Part shown: in pieces, positions 6,101-8,270 of the stretch
Layout: each line of letters starts with the position of its first letter
Position numbering within the stretch: position 1 is the first letter of the stretch
NCBI GenBank assembly: GCA_905479545.1
Contig: CAJQNE010000394.1
Coordinates: 1-8,270 of the forward strand
Reading direction: 5' to 3'
DNA from: an uncultured Gammaproteobacteria bacterium
GTDB taxonomy: Bacteria > Pseudomonadota > Gammaproteobacteria > CAJQNE01
DNA: 8,270 bases
Made by a program: the position numbers and the translations under genes
Notes under the pieces: model-generated
What the model saw: the letters and a program-made list of their open reading frames with translations, nothing else
Database searches by the model: none
Told to the model about the DNA's origin: nothing

Positions 6101-8270
6101 ACCTTAACTATTAACGTTACGGCTGACAACGATGCGCCGGTTGTAACTGCCGGTACGCTGAACCTGAACGAGGGTGCAGAGAGTCTCATTTTCAGCGCAG
6201 TGCTTACGACAAGCGACGACGATAATGCCCCTGCCGAATTGCAGTACAGCCTGACGGCGGCGCCAACGGTAGGTCAGTTGTTGCTGGGTGGCGTTACGCC
6301 GTTAACGACGGGTAGCCAGTTCACCCAAGCCGATATAGACAACGACGCGCTCAGCTATCGTCACGACGGCGGCGAAAGTACCGCAGATAGCTTTAGCGTT
6401 ACGGTCACCGATGGCATTGATAGCGATAGCGGTGCAGTTAGCATCGTTATCTCAGCGGTTAATGATGCACCGGTGCTGATGCTGGTGACGCAAACCGTCA
6501 ACGAAGGCGCTACCTCGGTGCTTGGACGCGCTGCCATCGACAGCCGTGACCCGGATGACACCCCGGTCGATCTGGTATTTACTCTAATTACAGCACCGCC
6601 GAATGGAGAGTTGTTGCTAGACGGCAGTGCAATTGAAGCCAGTGCTCTGTTTAGCCAGCAAGCTGTAGATGATGGACGAGTCAGCTACCGCCACGACGGC
6701 AGTGAAACCAGCAGCGACCAGTTGGCGCTTAGCGTCTCCGATGGCGACTTAGGCGACAGCGGCACGCTGAATTTCATTGTGCAGGCAGCCAACGATGCAC
6801 CCGTGCTGGCTCTGGCGTCATTTGCGCTTGATGAGGGCAGCACGATTACGTTGACCGCCGCCACGCTGGCCGCCAGCGACCCTGATAACGCCGACGAGGA
6901 GTTGTTCTATACGCTCACAGCGTTCCCGGACGACGGTGTATTCCTGCTGCAAACCACGCCGCTTATCGTCGGTGACCGGTTTAGCCAGGCTGACGTGACC
7001 GCTGGTAATGTCAGCTATAGGCAGGATGGCAGCGAGCCCGCAGTTGATCCGGGCCAGTACAGCTTCTCGCTGACCGATGGCAGCGACACGGTCAGTGATT
7101 CGGCCACCATCACTGTCAACCCGGTCAATGACGATCCGACGCTGACCGCCGGCGGGCTTGGCGTTGACGAACGAGGTACCGCCGCGGTCACGCCCGCTGT
7201 GCTAGCGGCCAACGACCCGGACAACGCACCGGCCGAGCTGGTCTACATGCTCAGCGCCGCGCCGACCCAGGGTGGCTTGTTATTTGTTGGCACTTCGGAA
7301 GCTCTGCTCAACGGCGATACCTTCACCCAGCAGGACGTTATCAATGGTGCGCTGGAGTACGTTCACAACGGCAATAACAGCGGCGCCGACGACAGCTTCT
7401 CGGTCAACCTGAGCGACGGCGGTGGCGCCAGCATTCCGGGTACCGTCAATATCGACGTCAACCCGGTCAATGATGCGCCGGTGCTGACGCTGAACGGCCT
7501 CAGTGTGGCCGAAGGCACCACGCAAGCGGTCACCGCCGCCAATGTGCAGGCCAGCGACAATGACAATACGCCCGCGCAACTGCTGTTCACGCTGACCCAG
7601 GCCCCGGTCAACGGCCAGCTTCTGCTGGACACCACCGTGGTGCCACAGAACGGCCAGTTCTTCCAGGCCGATATCGACGCCAACCGACTCAGCTACCGCC
7701 ATGGCGGCGGCGAAAACAGCAGTGATACGCTGAGCCTGCAGGTGACCGATGGTAGCCTCAGCGACAGCGGCGCGCTCAGCATCACCATAACGGCCGTCAA
7801 CGACCCGCCGCTGCTGCAACTCAATACTCTTACGTTGGACGAAGGGGCGACCACGCCGGTGGGAGCGGGGACTATCAATGCCGGCGATCCCGACGACACT
7901 GCAGCTGATCTGCTCTATGGCGTTACCGAAATCGGCCCGAATGGTGGTTTTCTGTTAGCCGGCAACCCGACGCTGAGTTTCAGCCAGGCCGACATTAATG
8001 CCGGCCGAATTAGCTATCGCCACGATGGCAGCGAAACTACGGGCGACAGCATCGAATTGCAGGTGACCGACGGCGACGCGACGGATACCGGCCTGCTGAC
8101 CGTGGTGATTAATGCGGTTAACGATACTCCGACTATCGTGGTCGGTCCGACAAGCCTCGACGAAGGTGCCAGCCTGACGCTGACCAGCGCCAATCTGCAG
8201 GCCGTCGACCCGGATAATACGCCGGCGGAACTGATGTTCTCTGTCATGGCCGTGCCAGTAAATGGCACCC
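59..8270 (+). CDS. Giant lipoprotein with Big_9-like and tandem CSPG/cadherin-like repeats (3' end missing)
   Basis: This frame stays open for 2737 codons and leaves the window without a stop. The order is: lipoprotein signal peptide with Cys16, Gly/Ser/Pro linker, regulatory-type beta-sandwich (about 38-103), helical domain (about 123-241), linker (242-297), three Big_9/VCBS-like domains (298-597), then CSPG/NG2-type units from residue 598 onward. CSPG repeats are known from NG2, FRAS1/FREM and many large bacterial surface proteins, where they make extended rods. Lipobox processing would anchor the protein to a membrane; Gly rather than Asp at position +2 favours the outer membrane by the E. 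coli Lol rule. A surface stalk or adhesin is the best inference. No enzyme motif or RTX nonapeptide block was seen. By manual translation lysine occurs only at residues 2 and 45, tryptophan is absent, and cysteine occurs only at 16 and 674. Start, frame and architecture are secure; ligand and role are unknown because the C-terminus is missing. Confidence 0.93.
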   Translation, partial: MKNLISLLPLLVVVACGGGGGGGSTDGSGSSPTPDTRQLSGQATKAPLRGAQVSVSSVNSEGEAVQLLASSTTDDSGAFNVVVTAGAGPVLVDVTGGSYFDEADPEANGDQQRQIVLPAGRGLSALVPDDISRVAVTLLSQQITDRALAEAVQGGDLNSLFANARAQAMVALGFDVLTTIPANPTDPAPGSSVAELQYAMVLGGLAQALNSIALSTGHSQPDADLLDALASDLADGRLDGQRFGQSVELDDGQTLPVDISLNGEIQRFRNNNFDAYAGVPLAAVDQGILAQPLGGDSNAVPVAVDDAYTLARGATLDISAPGVTANDIDPEGRRLALALVTGPVAGTLQFNEDGSFVYTHNGSRTAVDQFSYRITDPGGLSDTATVNLTIAPIQALPVAVNDSATTAGNTAVDIAVLANDTGVVDAASVELTEPPQNGVTQLSDSGVIRYTPATSFLGADSFTYRVSNGQGDVSDVARVTIAVINNSPATNDVSVELAEDSSAAVLLTGADSDDGVVEFILLSAPANGSLFADAALTQALAADGRVAASNSSATVFYAPVADFNGSDAFAFEARDGFGAGSGAATASLTVIPVNDEPVVLVNTLSVDEGQSSPLTVEVLSASDVDNSAAELSYGLRTQPLNGAILLNGNPLPTGAAFTQQDVADGNVAFRHDGCETDSSNLRLALSDGESSQSVDVPVTVTPANDPPEFFSVEQTLAEGTELLLPVAALDGRDVDSAAGLLGYRITALPFNGELLLDGEPLGNGGQFGQQAVNDGRISYRHDGSETDNDRIALRLSDGDNEVAAQLLLDIMPVNDAPTLRITAIAVDEAEAVTVTAANLAAEDSDTGPGLLRYTLQTAPLNGDLLLGGDLLGDGAQFTQADINDGLLDYRHGGGEDSADSFVVTVSDGESGTDATPVAINVGGANDGPQLTTGELTVDEGGSALVTTAVLSASDVDNSAAELTYTLDTAPGVGDLLLGTTALASGNTFTQADVDAGSLSYRHGGNEPSAESFTVTVRDPGALAATGSAAISITQVNDAPVLQLQSVTLDEGAAVTLGSTAINSSDPDTVPADLQYSVTAAPANGQLLLGGIPLGQNDGFTQADINTNALSYQHNGTENTGDGVGLSVSDGALSDAGTLTLTISPVNDAPQLPNGSFSVQEGGTAQVGPAVLNGSDPDNAAGQLQYTLVTAPQNGQLLAGSGPLGAGGQFTQQDVNGGAISYQHDGSESTSDGFSVTLSDGALSTSANVTVTVGELNDPPSLTINELLLDEDASAIVGNDVLLALDSDTAADQLRFTVLALPAQGDLLLGGEPLGSGGFTQQDINDGRLSYRHDGGESTTDGVSLQVSDGEQSDSGNLLIRIVPVNDAPEFSANSLTLDEGATAVITTAELTSADPDNTPAQLTYSIDSLPATGQLLLNDAVLGATASFTEADIVAGRLAYRHDGRETFVDSIGLTVSDGQLDDSASLAIVINAVNDAPTLQAGLLDVAENGTAVIAATVLVATDSDNGPAELAYQVVTPPGNGTLLLDGEPLGTSGFTEQDVDNGLLAYRHDGNETVTDSIDLSVSDGELSASARLNIRIGADNDAPVLTTADLVVDEGAAVAITATELLANDADNAPAELTYTLDTPPANGVIELSGVGVGDGGTFSQLDIDNGLLAYRHDGSETTEDSFAVTVSDGSLSDQGSVPVTVLPVNDAPVLNAGVVNVAEGATAVVPMAALNTVDPDNAPAELDYSIDTVPVNGVLLLDTIELEQGAGFSQAAVNAGRLSYRHDGSETTADSIGLTVSDGELDDSAVLQLRVGASNDAPVLTIGNLTLDEGAEAVVDSAALQATDGDNTPVQLLYTLMVAPTNGELRLGANALATGGGFTQQDIDDGQLAYRHNGSETASDSLEVMVSDGVDSERGTLPITVNPVNDVPTVVSNPLALAEGAFRLLIMAQLNATDPDNGADELTYSIDTAAVNGQLERDGAVLAAVDSFTQQDVVDGLLGYRHNGSETTSDSIALSLSDGLETVAVTLTINVTADNDAPVVTAGTLNLNEGAESLIFSAVLTTSDDDNAPAELQYSLTAAPTVGQLLLGGVTPLTTGSQFTQADIDNDALSYRHDGGESTADSFSVTVTDGIDSDSGAVSIVISAVNDAPVLMLVTQTVNEGATSVLGRAAIDSRDPDDTPVDLVFTLITAPPNGELLLDGSAIEASALFSQQAVDDGRVSYRHDGSETSSDQLALSVSDGDLGDSGTLNFIVQAANDAPVLALASFALDEGSTITLTAATLAASDPDNADEELFYTLTAFPDDGVFLLQTTPLIVGDRFSQADVTAGNVSYRQDGSEPAVDPGQYSFSLTDGSDTVSDSATITVNPVNDDPTLTAGGLGVDERGTAAVTPAVLAANDPDNAPAELVYMLSAAPTQGGLLFVGTSEALLNGDTFTQQDVINGALEYVHNGNNSGADDSFSVNLSDGGGASIPGTVNIDVNPVNDAPVLTLNGLSVAEGTTQAVTAANVQASDNDNTPAQLLFTLTQAPVNGQLLLDTTVVPQNGQFFQADIDANRLSYRHGGGENSSDTLSLQVTDGSLSDSGALSITITAVNDPPLLQLNTLTLDEGATTPVGAGTINAGDPDDTAADLLYGVTEIGPNGGFLLAGNPTLSFSQADINAGRISYRHDGSETTGDSIELQVTDGDATDTGLLTVVINAVNDTPTIVVGPTSLDEGASLTLTSANLQAVDPDNTPAELMFSVMAVPVNGT
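170..369 (+). other. Carboxypeptidase-regulatory/Ig-like beta-sandwich domain
   Basis: Residues 38-103 begin with a Leu-Ser-Gly-x-x-x-Lys-Ala-Pro-Leu-x-Gly-Ala-x-Val pattern. They continue with Thr-Asp-Asp-Ser-Gly-Ala-Phe and close with Gly-Pro-Val-Leu-Val-Asp-Val-Thr-Gly-Gly and a Tyr-Phe-Asp-Glu-Ala end. This is the signature of the small CarboxypepD_reg/SdrD-B-like sandwich often placed straight after the lipobox tether in proteobacterial lipoproteins. It is a structural spacer in those proteins and no catalytic role is expected. It carries Lys45, the last lysine I see in the window. Confidence 0.6.
425..781 (+). other. Helical N-terminal domain following the beta-sandwich
   Basis: Residues about 123-241 are rich in Ala, Leu and Gln. 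They contain the order seen in many lipoproteins of this layout: a Leu-Ser-Ala-Leu-Val-Pro helix start, an Asn-Ala-Arg-Ala-Gln helix followed by a Leu-Gly-Phe-Asp-Val turn, a Thr-Thr-Ile-Pro-Ala-Asn-Pro segment, then a Tyr-Ala-Met-Val-Leu-Gly-Gly-Leu helix ending in an acidic Asp/Leu-rich stretch. I recognise the arrangement but cannot give a function. Residues 242-297, between this and the first Ig-like domain, show no motif I recognise. Confidence 0.5.
950..1849 (+). other. Three tandem Big_9/VCBS-like Ig/cadherin-fold domains
   Basis: Approximate limits are 950-1240, 1241-1516 and 1517-1849 (residues 298-394, 395-486 and 487-597). The first two open with Pro-Val-Ala-Val-Asp/Asn-Asp and hold an Ala-Asn-Asp motif. 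Each of the three has a Gly-x-Leu or Gly-Val strand and a Tyr-Thr-His-Asn-Gly or Tyr-Thr/Ala-Pro step. They then show Asp-Ser/Gln/Ala-Phe followed by Tyr-Arg-x-x-x or Phe-Glu-Ala-Arg-Asp-Gly, and close with a Thr-Ile/Val strand. These are the hallmarks of bacterial Ig domains of the Big_9 (cadherin-like) group. The three differ strongly from one another and from the downstream CSPG units, so they mark an older or separately acquired stalk base. Confidence 0.75.
1850..8270 (+). repeat. Tandem array of 19 complete and 1 partial CSPG/NG2-type repeat units
   Basis: Units begin just after each Asn-Asp-x-Pro linker at 1850, 2180, 2510, 2843, 3176, 3506, 3836, 4163, 4493, 4820, 5150, 5480, 5810, 6140, 6473, 6803, 7139, 7481, 7811 and 8132 (partial). 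Most are 330 bases; the range is 321-342. The consensus order is Leu-x-Val-Asp-Glu-Gly, Asp-Pro-Asp-Asn, Leu-x-Tyr-x-Leu, Pro-x-Asn-Gly-x-Leu-Leu-Leu, Phe-Thr-Gln-x-Asp-Ile-x-x-Gly, Tyr-Arg-His-Asp-Gly-Ser-Glu, Asp-Ser, Val-Ser-Asp-Gly, Asn-Asp-Ala-Pro. This matches the CSPG (Cadherin_3) family. The Asp-x-Asp motif is kept in all 20 units and probably contributes to calcium binding. At DNA level the units are well diverged, so this is a protein repeat more than a DNA satellite. Confidence 0.9.

Noticed and set aside
7280..7819. Longest minus-strand open frame, 179 codons.
   Set aside because: It spans parts of units 17 and 18 in antisense, has no start-site support and resembles the other per-unit antisense shadows; the plus frame is unbroken throughout.
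1850..8270. CRISPR-like array or DNA satellite as an explanation for the periodicity.
   Set aside because: The period is about 330 bases, is a multiple of three, and is conserved at protein level while the DNA is diverged. There are no short identical repeats with unique spacers.
59..8270. RTX toxin or hemolysin-type protein.
   Set aside because: No Gly-Gly-x-Gly-x-Asp nonapeptide blocks are present in the window, and the N-terminus is a lipoprotein leader. An RTX block beyond the window cannot be excluded.

Overview
The window is essentially one gene. A single plus-strand reading frame opens with the ATG at position 59 and stays open to the last base (2737 complete codons, no stop seen in my manual translation), so the gene runs off the 3' edge. 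It encodes a giant, highly acidic, repeat-built exported protein. The codon style, the lipoprotein start with a poly-glycine run after the lipid-anchor cysteine, and the N-terminal domain pair suggest a Gammaproteobacterium, probably marine; this is inference from family knowledge and nothing here fixes the taxon.

Layout: positions 1-58 hold a short leader with a perfect TATAAT hexamer at 2-7 and a modest AGGG ribosome-binding site. Positions 59-124 encode a lipoprotein signal peptide (lipobox Val-Val-Ala-Cys, Cys16), followed by seven Gly and a Ser/Thr/Pro linker. Residues about 38-103 look like a carboxypeptidase-regulatory/Ig-like beta-sandwich, and residues about 123-241 like the helical domain that often follows it in proteobacterial lipoproteins. 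Residues about 298-597 hold three divergent bacterial Ig/cadherin-like domains of the Big_9/VCBS type. From position 1850 to the window end lies a tandem array of 19 complete units plus one partial unit, 107-114 residues each, of the CSPG/NG2 (Cadherin_3) type. The unit hallmarks are an N-terminal DEG, a DxD(N), P-x-x-G-x-L, F-T-Q-x-D-I, Y-R-H-D-G-S-E, a SDG, and an NDAP linker.

The likely product is a lipid-anchored cell-surface stalk or adhesin whose array forms a long, probably calcium-stiffened fibre. The far C-terminus, which would show what it holds out (ligand-binding tip, second anchor or secretion signal), is outside the window. Function is therefore not determined. The points most worth a second look are the lipoprotein anchoring of a CSPG array, the near-total absence of lysine, the DNA-level divergence of protein-identical repeat segments alongside a few exact 24-25 base repeats, and an atypical pair of units at 6803-7480. 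I saw no RNA gene, mobile element, CRISPR array or credible second gene.
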